DNA of 64,000 nt from Arcticibacter sp041902385 (GTDB lineage Bacteria; Bacteroidota; Bacteroidia; Sphingobacteriales; Sphingobacteriaceae): contig NZ_CP169244.1 of assembly GCF_041902385.1 (NCBI RefSeq), positions 4,092,001-4,156,000 on the forward strand, in the 5' to 3' direction. The stretch's first letter is position 1. Every line of letters begins with the position of its first letter. This document shows positions 54,068 through 62,842 of this stretch, piece after piece. A program made the translations under genes and the position numbers. Below the pieces are notes generated by a model. That model was given only the letters and a program-made list of their open reading frames with translations, did no database searches and was not told the DNA's origin.

Positions 54068-55417
54068 CTACAGCAGCAGCCTGCTGGCCAGGCCTAACAA
54101 AAGAAGGAAGCCAAAAACGTCGGTAAAGGTGGTAATGATAATAGAAGAAGCAATGGCGGGATCTATACCCACACGCTTTAAGAGCAAGGGGATCGAGGCT
54201 CCCGTAATGCCTGCAATAACCAGGTTGCCTGTCATTGCCAGGAAGATTACCAGCCCCAGTTTGAGGTTGCTGTCATAAATCAGGGCAAAAATAAATACGA
54301 TAAGACCATTGGCTGCCCCATTAATTAGTCCTACCGTTACTTCCTTCAGCACGGTGCGGTAGGCCTGATTATCAGTCAGGTCGTTCAGTGAAATACGACG
54401 CACCGTTACCGCTAAGGCCTGAGTAGCAGCATTTCCTCCCATTCCTGCAATCATGGTCATATAGCCCGACAAGATCACCAGCCGCGATATAGTTGGCTCA
54501 AAGTACCGGATTACGGACGAGGCCAGAAAAGCCGTCCCCAGGTTAATCACCAGCCATGGAAGACGGCTGCGCACCGCTTCTTTCCAGTTACCCGAAAGCT
54601 CTTCATCTTCCGACACCCCAGAGATCTTCAGGATGTCTTCCGTATTCTCTTCCTCCAGAACGTCCATCACGTCGTCGAACGTCACTCGTCCCAGCAGGTG
54701 CATCGTGTCGTCAACAACCGGAATATTGGTAAGATTATACTGCGAAAGCAGCTTTGCTACCTCCTCCTGATCGGTATTAGCCTTTACATACACAAAGTCG
54801 TCGTTCACCAGCTCCCTGATGTGAACTGTATTCTTAGACTTGATAATATCCTTCAGCGATACAATGCCTTTCAGATGGTCAGAACCGTCAACCACATAAA
54901 TGGTATAGAACTCCTCCATCTCCTCCGACTGTCTGATGATTTCCTCAATTGCCTCTTTCTTCGTCAGGCTGCTATCCACCTTGATCACCTGGGTGTTCAT
55001 CAGCCCCCCTGCCGTATCCTCTTCGTAGTTTAGCAGCGTACGGATATGACTGGCATCCTCTGCATCAAGGTCCTGCAGGATCTCATTCTGACGTTCTTCC
55101 GGCAGCTGACTGATGATGTCCGTTGCATCGTCATAGTCGAGCTCTTCAAAGATCTCCGACCGGCGTTCAGGGTGAAGTTTTTCAAGAAGTTTCTCCGGGT
55201 GAGTTTCGGCGTCCATTTCCGAGATGACCTCAGAAGCGATCTCAGCCGGAAGAATGTTGATAATCCTTTCGCGCGACTCCTCAGGAAGACTTTCAAAGAG
55301 GATTGCAATCTCTGAGGCGTGATATTCCTCAAGCAATGCCTTCAGGACATTCTCATCCTCCTCCAGCGCCTGCCTGATACGTTGAATATCCGTCTTGTTC
55401 AGCTCAAAAGATTGCAT
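54068..55417 (-). CDS. mgtE: Magnesium transporter MgtE
   Basis: A 449-residue Mg2+ channel. N-terminal superhelical domain (about 1-130, with acidic repeats such as LPEERQNEILQDLDAEDA), two CBS domains (about 130-260: YVVDGSDHLKGIVSLKDII; VDDTMHLLGRVTFDDVMDVL) and five transmembrane helices. The pore region includes GMGGNAATQALAVTVR. Mg2+ bound by the N and CBS domains closes the gate. Length and order of domains are canonical. No Mg2+ riboswitch is evident upstream. Confidence 0.95.
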   Translation of the reverse strand: MQSFELNKTDIQRIRQALEEDENVLKALLEEYHASEIAILFESLPEESRERIINILPAEIASEVISEMDAETHPEKLLEKLHPERRSEIFEELDYDDATDIISQLPEERQNEILQDLDAEDASHIRTLLNYEEDTAGGLMNTQVIKVDSSLTKKEAIEEIIRQSEEMEEFYTIYVVDGSDHLKGIVSLKDIIKSKNTVHIRELVNDDFVYVKANTDQEEVAKLLSQYNLTNIPVVDDTMHLLGRVTFDDVMDVLEEENTEDILKISGVSEDEELSGNWKEAVRSRLPWLVINLGTAFLASSVIRYFEPTISRLVILSGYMTMIAGMGGNAATQALAVTVRRISLNDLTDNQAYRTVLKEVTVGLINGAANGLIVFIFALIYDSNLKLGLVIFLAMTGNLVIAGITGASIPLLLKRVGIDPAIASSIIITTFTDVFGFLLLLGLASRLLL

Positions 55418-55563
55418 GGCCCGCTAAAATAGTAAATGTATCCCTTTTCCTGTCATGCCAGCCCATATTTTAACCCTGGGTTAACAGAAAAGGGGCAAGA
55501 TTCTTCTTTAAACTGTTCTACGAAAAATCAGCAAGATTGTTCGTCAGTAGCGATTTTATGTTC

Positions 55564-56172
55564 TTACAGAAAAGAGGCGCTCTGCGGCCCCTGACTGAAT
55601 AACAGATCGATCACGCTGAGGTTCGCTATAAAGCCGTTCCGATCTTCAAACACCTGATAATAAGGAGTGAAATCAACAGTTGATTCAACCTTTGGATGAA
55701 TCAACTGCCTGAAGTCGTCGAAATCAGGGTACTGTTCTTCATAACTTTCGGTATACGAAAAAGAAATATCGAGTTTCAGATAGCGAAGCAGCAAGCGAAA
55801 CATCTCCTCATTATAGTCGAAGAGGAACTCCCATTTCTTTTCGTAGAAAGGAGCCAGCCCGTCTTCATAAAACTCAAAATAAGCAGAACTGCGGTAAGAG
55901 GTCTGTATACTCATCCAGTGAAGCCGCTGCCAGTCAAAATCATAACTTATCCTGACATCCTTTACCCGCGTATGAACTTTAGAGCCCTTTACTACGGGGA
56001 CGATCAGCGCCAGCTTCCCCTGAGGACTATGAATGAGGCCTCTGTTTCTGTAGGTTTGCTTCGGAAAGTGCTCAAACCGCTCGAGCAGAATGTTCTCCTT
56101 CTGCCTCTTCATCCTGCTGAAAACCTCCACTGGCGGCAGATAAAATAACGGAAAAATTGCTCCTTTATGCAT
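55564..56172 (-). CDS. WbqC family protein
   Basis: A 202-residue protein of the WbqC-like family. Typical segments are IFPLFYLPPVEVFSRM, FEHFPKQTYRNRGLIHSPQG, LALIVPVVKG, DFDWQRLHWMSIQTSYRSSA and FYEDGLAPFYEKKWEFLFDY. The family was named from O-antigen and sugar-modification loci and has no firm biochemical assignment. In Bacteroidota it is often near signal peptidase genes, which is not the case here. It is divergent from the acyltransferase gene. Confidence 0.88.
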   Translation of the reverse strand: MHKGAIFPLFYLPPVEVFSRMKRQKENILLERFEHFPKQTYRNRGLIHSPQGKLALIVPVVKGSKVHTRVKDVRISYDFDWQRLHWMSIQTSYRSSAYFEFYEDGLAPFYEKKWEFLFDYNEEMFRLLLRYLKLDISFSYTESYEEQYPDFDDFRQLIHPKVESTVDFTPYYQVFEDRNGFIANLSVIDLLFSQGPQSASFL

Positions 56173-56225
56173 GCGATATACTATGTTTGTAATTTATCCG
56201 GCGAAATTAACGATAATAATTACAG

Positions 56226-57112
56226 ATGAAGAAGGTTCTTACAAGCCTTGCAAAATATCCTCTCTTTCTTATTTCACTGCTTCCCTTTCCGATAGCTTAC
56301 CTGCTGGCTGATGTCATCTACGTTATTATCTATTATGCAGTCGGCTACCGCCGGAGTGTCGTTCAGAACAACCTGAAGAATTCGTTTCCCGAAAAGTCTG
56401 CAGCCGAGATCACCAGCATCGAAAAAAGTTCTACCACTGGCTTTCCGACATGATGGTCGAGTCAATCAAGATGGCTTCCATGTCAAAAAGATCAGCCTGT
56501 AAGCGACTGAGACTGAACAACCCGGAAGAGATCAGCAAGCACTTTGAACACGGGAAACCGGTTATGCTCGTAACCGCCCATTACGGAAACTGGGAATGGG
56601 GGTCCCTTACCCTCTCTGCCAGCTTTAAGGAGCCTTGTCTGATCGTCTACAAGCCTCAGACAAATAAAACCTTTGAAGATATATTGAATCGGGTGAGATC
56701 AAGATTTGGCGCTCTTTTAGTGCCCATGCAGCTCACACTGCGGTCCATCCTGCGTCACAAGGGGCAGGCATACTGGACGGTATTTCTGGGAGATCAGACC
56801 CCGGTCTGGCAGGTTGCCCATTATCAGACCACATTTCTGAACCAGCCTACAGCAGTATTCCTGGGCGTGGAAAAAATAGCAAAGATGATGGATGCACCTG
56901 TCGTTTTTGGCCATATCAACCGGCTGAAGAGGGGCTATTACGAAGCTACATTCACCACCCTCACAGAAACTCCGAACGCTACCGCCGAAAACGAAATCAC
57001 CGAGACCCACACGCGCATGCTAGAGGGCATTATTCAAAAGCGGCCCGAGCTCTGGCTGTGGTCACACAAGAGATGGAAAAATAACCGACCTGCACAACAT
57101 GAACATTCCTGA
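56226..57112 (+). pseudogene. Lysophospholipid/lipid A acyltransferase (LpxL/HtrB family), one frameshift
   Basis: A 295-residue membrane-bound acyltransferase when repaired. The first frame (56226-56453) has an N-terminal anchor PLFLISLLPFPIAYLLADVI and VVQNNLKNSFPEKS. The A run at 56422-56427 has six bases where seven are needed. Adding one gives IEKKFYHWLSDMMVESIKM and continues to 57112. The second frame contains the catalytic motif VTAHYGNWEWG (H-x4-D/E type), VFLGDQTPVW and a terminal WLWSHKRWK, all typical of LpxL-like enzymes. The downstream glycosyltransferase overlaps by 14 bp, so the pair probably modifies the same envelope lipid. Confidence 0.88.
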
Positions 57113-58049
57113 AGTTGCCGTTGTTATCCTCAACTGGAACGGTAAGGCTTACCTCCAAAAGTTCCTCCCCTTTGTCCTTGCGTCGGGCTATCCTAAGCTC
57201 AGGATTATCGTAGCCGACAATGCCTCTGCAGACGATTCCGTTGCGTTTGTAAGATCGCAGTTCCCGCAAGTAGAGCTGATCCTGAATAAAGAGAACTTTG
57301 GCTTTGCGGGAGGTTATAATGCAGCACTCGAACACGTGGAGGCTGATTACTTTGTGCTCCTTAACTCCGACGTTGAAGTAACACCGGGGTGGATCACGCC
57401 CGTCATTCAGATGATGGAAAGCGACCCGCATATCGCTGCAGCCCAGCCCAAATTAAAAGACTATGCCCGACGCCAGTGCTTCGAATATGCAGGCGCTGCA
57501 GGAGGATTTATTGATCAGTTTGGCTACCCTTTTTGCCGGGGGCGTATATTTGATCAGGTAGAGGAAGACTCGGGACAATACGATGTGCCAGGGGAGATTT
57601 TCTGGGCCTCAGGTGCTGCCCTGTTCATCAAAAGAACATGCTGGCTGGAAGCCGGTGGCTTTGATGCTGACTTTTTCGCTCACATGGAAGAGATCGACTT
57701 GTGCTGGCGACTTAAAAACCTGGGATACAAGATCATGTATTACCCCATCTCAACGGTCTATCACATTGGCGGGGGAACCCTGCAAGCAGAAAACCCTTAT
57801 AAAACGTACCTCAACTTCCGCAATAACCTGTTCATGCTTCAGAAAAATCTTCCTTTAGGACAGGCGGTGCTTACCCTGTTTATCCGCTTCTGGCTCGACT
57901 TCATCTCCCTGCTTAAATTCCTTGCCGATGGTAAAGTCAAACACGCACGGGCGATCAACAAAGCTCACGTGGCCTTCTTCGCCAGTTTCGGAACAAACCG
58001 AAAAAAAGGCCCGCCAGCTTTAAGATGTTTAACCCCGCGGGACTTGTAA
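57099..58049 (+). CDS. Glycosyltransferase family 2; C-terminus probably frameshifted, true end 58114
   Basis: A 316-residue GT-A glycosyltransferase as read. The N-terminal motif VVILNWNGKAYLQKFLPFVL is followed by VADNASADDSV, NFGFAGGYNAAL and the DxD-like LLNSDVEVTPGW, then DADFFAHMEEIDLCWRLKNL. C-terminal hydrophobic helices suggest membrane association. The last residues (KGPPALRCLTPRDL) look wrong. The A run at 58001-58007 has seven bases; with eight, the frame continues as PASFKMFNPAGLVRKSIVWQ, then FFGKGKKRFSDILD, ending at 58114 (338 residues). That end overlaps the convergent cobA by 20 bp. The substrate may be rhamnose or another sugar of a surface glycan. Confidence 0.88.
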   Translation: MNIPEVAVVILNWNGKAYLQKFLPFVLASGYPKLRIIVADNASADDSVAFVRSQFPQVELILNKENFGFAGGYNAALEHVEADYFVLLNSDVEVTPGWITPVIQMMESDPHIAAAQPKLKDYARRQCFEYAGAAGGFIDQFGYPFCRGRIFDQVEEDSGQYDVPGEIFWASGAALFIKRTCWLEAGGFDADFFAHMEEIDLCWRLKNLGYKIMYYPISTVYHIGGGTLQAENPYKTYLNFRNNLFMLQKNLPLGQAVLTLFIRFWLDFISLLKFLADGKVKHARAINKAHVAFFASFGTNRKKGPPALRCLTPRDL

Positions 58050-58094
58050 GAAAGAGCATCGTATGGCAGTTCTTCGGCAAAGGCAAAAAGCGTT

Positions 58095-58838
58095 TCAGCG
58101 ATATACTGGATTGAAGTGAATTCCGACCACTTCCCCGATGATGATGATCGAGGGATGTGTAAGCTGATGATGTGCGGCAATAGCCGGAAGGTCTTTCACT
58201 CGCCCAGCCCCTGATTTCTGTCGCGCCAGGGTAGCATGCTGAATGATGGCAGCAGGGGTCTCGCCCTTTCCTTCGTTCACATAGGTATCGGCAATTTCCT
58301 GCAATTTCTTCATCCCCATGTACACCACCACCGTTGCATTGCTCTGCATCGCCAGGCGCAAGTCCGACGAGAGCTTTCCATCCTTTTTGGTCCCTGTCAG
58401 CACCCAGATTCCCTCACTCAGGGTCCTGTGTGTAAGCGGAACATCGGCGAAACCAGCCGCCTGCATGCTGGTGATACCAGGAATATAAAAGGTACTGATC
58501 CCGTGCTCACGGGCAAAAAGGATTTCTTCAAATCCTCTCCCAAAAATAAAGGGGTCCCCTCCTTTCAGTCGCACCACCATCCCTTTCTCATCCGCTTTCT
58601 CCAGGATCAGCTCATGGATGCGCTCCTGCGGAGTGTATTCCCCGTATGGCCGTTTCCCTACATAGATCTTCTCGCAGCTCTCCGGCACCAGGTCCAGCAG
58701 CTCCTGGTTAGCCAGGTTATCATATAAGATCACCCGTGCCCGCTGCAGAACGCGATACGCCTTCAACGTAATAAGCTCCGGATCTCCCGGCCCTGCCCCA
58801 ACCACATACAGTTCTTTTTCTAATTTCTCATCCGCCAT
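58095..58838 (-). CDS. cobA: Uroporphyrinogen-III C-methyltransferase
   Basis: A 247-residue SAM-dependent methyltransferase that makes precorrin-2 for siroheme or cobalamin. Motifs are YVVGAGPGDPELITLKA (SAM-binding loop), VRLKGGDPFIFGRGFEE and VPLTHRTLSEG. It is a single-domain SUMT without the CysG dehydrogenase/ferrochelatase part. No siroheme or nitrite/sulfite reductase gene is in the window, so its pathway partner lies elsewhere. Confidence 0.94.
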   Translation of the reverse strand: MADEKLEKELYVVGAGPGDPELITLKAYRVLQRARVILYDNLANQELLDLVPESCEKIYVGKRPYGEYTPQERIHELILEKADEKGMVVRLKGGDPFIFGRGFEEILFAREHGISTFYIPGITSMQAAGFADVPLTHRTLSEGIWVLTGTKKDGKLSSDLRLAMQSNATVVVYMGMKKLQEIADTYVNEGKGETPAAIIQHATLARQKSGAGRVKDLPAIAAHHQLTHPSIIIIGEVVGIHFNPVYR

Positions 58839-59293
58839 TTAGAACGGAAAATACAATTTCCCGCTAAAAAATCAGAATAAAACATTCGATCCGCACCAAT
58901 TCTTCAGGCGATCAGGGAAAAGGACTATCAGTAAAGCCCTCCGAGGCGTCTTTTCATCTATAGCCGAGAACCTTAGCATCAGATCCACGATATCGAGGAG
59001 AAACATTCGTGCAAAGAAACCTTCCTGTACGAAGGCGTGGTACATAACTGGTACGAGACAGAAAGTATTGCTTAAACCCGCATGCCGGCCCGCCACAGCG
59101 GGCAGTACCGCAGTTCGCCTTGCCATCCGCACGTCCGGACAGTGTAGAAAACGTCCGTCTCCGCCAGGAAGAGCTCCTGCCTTTCATCCTTAAAATCTCA
59201 GGAAAACTTATACTTTTGAAGTGAAAAACAACCAGAATCAGAACGGCACAAAAGCCGGTATTCTGTGTTGTATCTAGGATAAGAAAGCACAAT
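58839..59293. other. Intergenic region, 455 bp
   Basis: No intact gene is supported. A forward frame near 58980-59073 reads CKETFLYEGVVHNWYETESI before a stop, which looks protein-like but is broken upstream by a stop. A GCCCGC-CACA-GCGGGC hairpin lies at 59088-59103. This may be a decayed gene. Confidence 0.4.
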
Positions 59294-60190
59294 ATGGAGT
59301 ACGCCATTCTCGGGAAGTCAGACTTAAAGATCAGCCGCATCGGCTTCGGCTGCATGTCGCTCAACTCTTCTGCAGAAGAGAGTATATCGGTCATTCATGC
59401 CGCTATGGACCAAGGGATTAACTACTTCGATACAGCCGACCTGTACGACAAGGGCATGAATGAGGAGCTGCTCGGCCGGGCACTGCTGAATAAGCGGCAG
59501 CAGACGGTGCTGGCAACCAAAGTTGGGAACCAATGGCGTCAGGACGGCTCGGGATGGGACTGGAACCCATCCAAAGAATACATTGTGGAAGCTGTAGAAA
59601 AGAGTCTGAGCAGGTTGAAGACCGATTATATTGATCTCTACCAGCTGCACGGCGGAACCATAGAAGACAATATTGACGAAACCATAGAAGCCTTCGAACT
59701 GCTTGTTCAGCAGGGCAAGATCCGGTACTATGGCATTTCCTCTATCCGCCCGAATGTGATCAGGGAATACGTGAGCAAGTCGAACATTGTAAGCGTGATG
59801 ATGCAATACAGTCTTCTCGACAGGCGACCGGAAGAAAGTGTGATGGAACTGCTTGCCGAGAACCAGATCGGCATACTTGCCAGAGGCAGTGTTGCTCAGG
59901 GGCTTCTGACAGGCAAAACACCAAAGGCCTATCTCGGGCACAGCGAAGAAGAAGTTGATACCATCGCCAAGGCGGTAAAGTTCGTAGGCGGGGAACGGAG
60001 AAGTCCCGCTCAGACTGCTCTTTATTACGTTCTTCAAAACACTGCCGTAAGCGCTGCGGTACTTGGAATCAGGACGATGGAGCAATTGAATGATGCGTCG
60101 CATGTCTTTGAGGCCGACAGCCTCTCTAAGGCCGAGATCAATTTCCTGAAAGAAGCCGTTGAGCAGAACTTTTATGAGCAGCATCGTTAA
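59294..60190 (+). CDS. Aldo/keto reductase
   Basis: A 298-residue NAD(P)H-dependent oxidoreductase with a TIM-barrel fold. The catalytic tetrad is seen in NYFDTADLYDKG (Asp and Tyr), VLATKVG (Lys) and LYQLHGG (His). The cofactor-binding C-terminus includes ARGSVAQGLLTGK and AAVLGIRTMEQL. It resembles the YhdN/AKR11-like general stress reductases. The substrate cannot be predicted. Confidence 0.92.
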   Translation: MEYAILGKSDLKISRIGFGCMSLNSSAEESISVIHAAMDQGINYFDTADLYDKGMNEELLGRALLNKRQQTVLATKVGNQWRQDGSGWDWNPSKEYIVEAVEKSLSRLKTDYIDLYQLHGGTIEDNIDETIEAFELLVQQGKIRYYGISSIRPNVIREYVSKSNIVSVMMQYSLLDRRPEESVMELLAENQIGILARGSVAQGLLTGKTPKAYLGHSEEEVDTIAKAVKFVGGERRSPAQTALYYVLQNTAVSAAVLGIRTMEQLNDASHVFEADSLSKAEINFLKEAVEQNFYEQHR

Positions 60191-60377
60191 TAGCTGAAAT
60201 CAGAGTGGTCGCTGCAGCATCGTCCCACCGGCAAAGATACCTTTCTCCTGCCTGCCGACCGTGTCGCCACCCGCTTCTGGGTTAAACTTCAGTAAAAGGC
60301 TCTTCAGTCGTTCGACTTCCGACCTGCCTCCGGCCTCCTCTCCGCCGTATTTGTGCCGTTTCAACTTCGTACCTGAG

Positions 60378-60476
60378 ATGCACTGAGAGCGGGTTGACTG
60401 CGGAGTGAGTGCGGGTTGAGTCCGGGTTTTTCAGCAAATATCCGCACTCAACCCGCACGGACCCCGAACCTTCCCC
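60378..60476. repeat. Second array with 11-bp period, arranged as an inverted pair
   Basis: From 60378 five consecutive 11-bp units end in TGA or its degenerate form: AGATGCACTGA, GAGCGGGTTGA, CTGCGGAGTGA, GTGCGGGTTGA, GTCCGGGTTTT. After a short AT-rich spacer the reverse complement follows. GTGCGGGTTGAGT (60411-60423) and ACTCAACCCGCAC (60448-60460) form a 13-bp stem. The rest of 60191-60557 shows no supported gene. It lies between the aldo/keto reductase gene and the dehydrogenase gene. Confidence 0.75.
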
Positions 60477-60557
60477 ACCCGCAGAGCGAAGTAATTAAAG
60501 CGCAGGAACGCTTCAGGAGTATCCCATCTTATAAGCTTGCGAATTAGTCCACAAGGA

Positions 60558-61508
60558 TTAACCATTAACCAAATTTACCGGCCTGGCATCCCTGAAACCA
60601 AGGAGGTTATCAAGCGTGATCTGCATAATGCGTTCACGTGCTTCCCGGCTCATCCACGCGTTATGGGGAGTCACGATGCAGTTCTTAGCCGACAGGAGCG
60701 GGTTGCCCTGCCTGGGCGGCTCTACAGAAAAGACATCCACTCCCGCGCCCGCAATGACGCCCTCATTTAACGCTGCTGCCAGATCTGCTTCATTCACAAG
60801 CTGCCCCCTCGCGGTATTGATGAAGAAGGAAGATCGTTTCATCTTCCGGAGCAGCGCGGCATTTACAAACCCTGCATTGGCCGGGGTTGCCGGAAGATGA
60901 AGCGAAACAATATCGCTCTCACCGAACAGCGATTCCAGATCACGGTACTCAGCAAGATCGGTCTCTTTTTTTGTCCTGCTGTGATAAAGCACCTTCATTC
61001 CAAATGCGCTGGCGATCCTGGCGGTTCGCTGGCCAATGTTGCCAAATCCTACCAGTCCAATGGTTTTGCCGCTTAGCTCGATCAAAGGGGTAAGTGCGTA
61101 GGCAAAGTCGTCCGAGTGCTGCCAGCCCCCACTCCTTGCCGATTCACTGTGTCTGCCCACCTGGTTGGCAAGCTCAAGGATTAATGCGAACGTGTGCTGG
61201 GCAACCGAGTCTGTACTATAGTCAGGCACATTGCAGACCATAACTTCCCGCTCTTTTGCAGCCTCTATATCGATGATATTATATCCTGTTGCCGTTACGT
61301 TGATCAGCTTCAGCTCGGGAAGTCTGCTGATCAGCTCCCGGTCAAATGCGACCTTATTGGTGAGCACAATGCCGGCCCCGGCACAGCGTTCTGCTACCAG
61401 ATGGGGCTCAGTGCGGTCGTACACCTCCAAGTCGAATTCTTCCTCAAAAGCCTTCCAGCTCAGGTCGCCGGGGTTCAGCGGATATCCGTCAATTACAACT
61501 ACCTTCAT
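60558..61508 (-). CDS. D-2-hydroxyacid dehydrogenase (NAD-dependent)
   Basis: A 316-residue Rossmann oxidoreductase of the D-isomer family (glycerate/lactate/phosphoglycerate type). The dinucleotide motif is TIGLVGFGNIGQRTARI. Catalytic residues are the Arg in FINTARGQLVNEADL, the Glu in VFSVEPP and the His in VTPHNAWMS. The specific 2-keto acid substrate is unknown; hydroxypyruvate or glyoxylate is plausible. The start at ATG 61508 (MKVVVIDGYPL) is preferred over an upstream TTG. Divergent from the KAS III gene. Confidence 0.92.
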   Translation of the reverse strand: MKVVVIDGYPLNPGDLSWKAFEEEFDLEVYDRTEPHLVAERCAGAGIVLTNKVAFDRELISRLPELKLINVTATGYNIIDIEAAKEREVMVCNVPDYSTDSVAQHTFALILELANQVGRHSESARSGGWQHSDDFAYALTPLIELSGKTIGLVGFGNIGQRTARIASAFGMKVLYHSRTKKETDLAEYRDLESLFGESDIVSLHLPATPANAGFVNAALLRKMKRSSFFINTARGQLVNEADLAAALNEGVIAGAGVDVFSVEPPRQGNPLLSAKNCIVTPHNAWMSREARERIMQITLDNLLGFRDARPVNLVNG

Positions 61509-61715
61509 TTTTTGCAAAAATTTCTATACAGTGAAAAACAAAAATGGCTACCTTGTGAACCAATTACCAAAATGGTTTTTATCCTTTACATTCGGCCATT
61601 CAGGTCGGGCTTCACAAGCCGGCCAGGCATTCAGGACAGCAAACTGGTACCTGATACGCCTGCAAATATTATAAGCTTCGATTGATTCACAAATAAAATA
61701 ACAAATAAATAGTAC

Positions 61716-62795
61716 ATGAAAAGTAAACCCCAGTCGGTTATCGTAGCAACTGGCAGTTACATACCCGAGACTGTCATTAACAATGAATACTTTTTAAACC
61801 ACAGCTTCTATGATAAAGACGGAGTAGCCATCCCGAAAGCAAACAGCGAAATAATCCGAAAGTTCAAAGAGATCACCGGAATTGAAGAAAGACGCTACGC
61901 TGCCTCAGAACAAACAGCTTCTGACCTGGGACTGGCGGCTGCTGCAAATGCCCTTGAAAGTTCCGGCATCGATAAAGAAAGCCTCGACTACATCATTGTG
62001 GCTCATAATTTTGGGGATGTTCGCCTCGAAAGTAACCGGGTAGACATTGTACCTACGCTGGCTTCGAGGATCAAGCAGCAGTTAAAAATTGAAAATCCGG
62101 ACTGCATAGCATATGATCTTCCTTTCGGCTGCCCGGGCTGGGTGCAGGCGCTGATCCAGGCAGATTACTTTATCCGTTCAGGCGATGCGAAGCGCTGCCT
62201 GGTGATCGGGACGGAGACCTTGTCAAGGATCATTGACCCTCACGACCGGGATTCACTTCTGTATGGCGACGGCGCCGGTGCTGCCATTATAGAATCGTCT
62301 GAAAGCGGCGAGCGGGGTATCATTACGCACAAGACCCGCACCTATGCACTCGACCATGCCATGCTGCTCGCTATGGCGCCTTCCTACTCAGCGGACTATA
62401 GCGGTGAGGCCGACTTGTTTGTGAAGATGAACGGCCGCAAGCTCTACGAATTCGCCATCACAAACGTGCCTCTTCTCATTAAAGACACGCTTGACAAAGC
62501 GGGTCTTCACTTGTCTGATATCAGCAAAGTGCTGATCCATCAGGCAAACGAAAAGATGGACCAGGTTATCCTCGACAGGCTTTTCAAGATGTACGGAATG
62601 GAAAGTCCGGGTGCTGAGATCATGCCAATGAGCATTTCCTGGCTTGGCAACAGTTCTGTAGCCACGGTGCCGACCCTGCTTGACCTGATCAGCAAAGGAA
62701 AAATGGAAGGTCACGAGATCAAGGCTGGCGACAAGATCATCCTTGCTTCTGTAGGTGCCGGTATGAACATCAATGCGGTGATCTATCAGGCATAA
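61716..62795 (+). CDS. 3-oxoacyl-ACP synthase III family protein
   Basis: A 359-residue thiolase-fold condensing enzyme of the FabH/KAS III group. The active-site Cys139 lies in DLPFGCPGWVQA, the His in KVLIHQANEKM and the Asn in WLGNSSVATVP. The N-terminus (VIVATGSYIPETVINNEYF) and the length are slightly longer than housekeeping FabH (about 320), as in OleA-like and pigment or polyketide-starter enzymes. No other fatty-acid genes are adjacent, so a specialised role is possible. Confidence 0.92.
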   Translation: MKSKPQSVIVATGSYIPETVINNEYFLNHSFYDKDGVAIPKANSEIIRKFKEITGIEERRYAASEQTASDLGLAAAANALESSGIDKESLDYIIVAHNFGDVRLESNRVDIVPTLASRIKQQLKIENPDCIAYDLPFGCPGWVQALIQADYFIRSGDAKRCLVIGTETLSRIIDPHDRDSLLYGDGAGAAIIESSESGERGIITHKTRTYALDHAMLLAMAPSYSADYSGEADLFVKMNGRKLYEFAITNVPLLIKDTLDKAGLHLSDISKVLIHQANEKMDQVILDRLFKMYGMESPGAEIMPMSISWLGNSSVATVPTLLDLISKGKMEGHEIKAGDKIILASVGAGMNINAVIYQA

Positions 62796-62802
62796 AGAGA
62801 TA

Positions 62803-62842
62803 TCTCAGTTCTGTCGTCTGATGAAAGAGGACAGAACTGAGA
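62803..62842. terminator. Perfect 13-bp hairpin overlapping the MFS stop codon
   Basis: TCTCAGTTCTGTC (62803-62815) and GACAGAACTGAGA (62830-62842) are perfectly complementary. The repeat lies 8 bp after the KAS III stop and covers the last codons of the convergent MFS gene. There is no long U-tract. Confidence 0.6.

Noticed and set aside
58980..59073. Protein-like fragment CKETFLYEGVVHNWYETESI between cobA and the aldo/keto reductase
   Set aside because: Stops break it upstream, it is short, and I cannot match it to a family. It may be a gene remnant.
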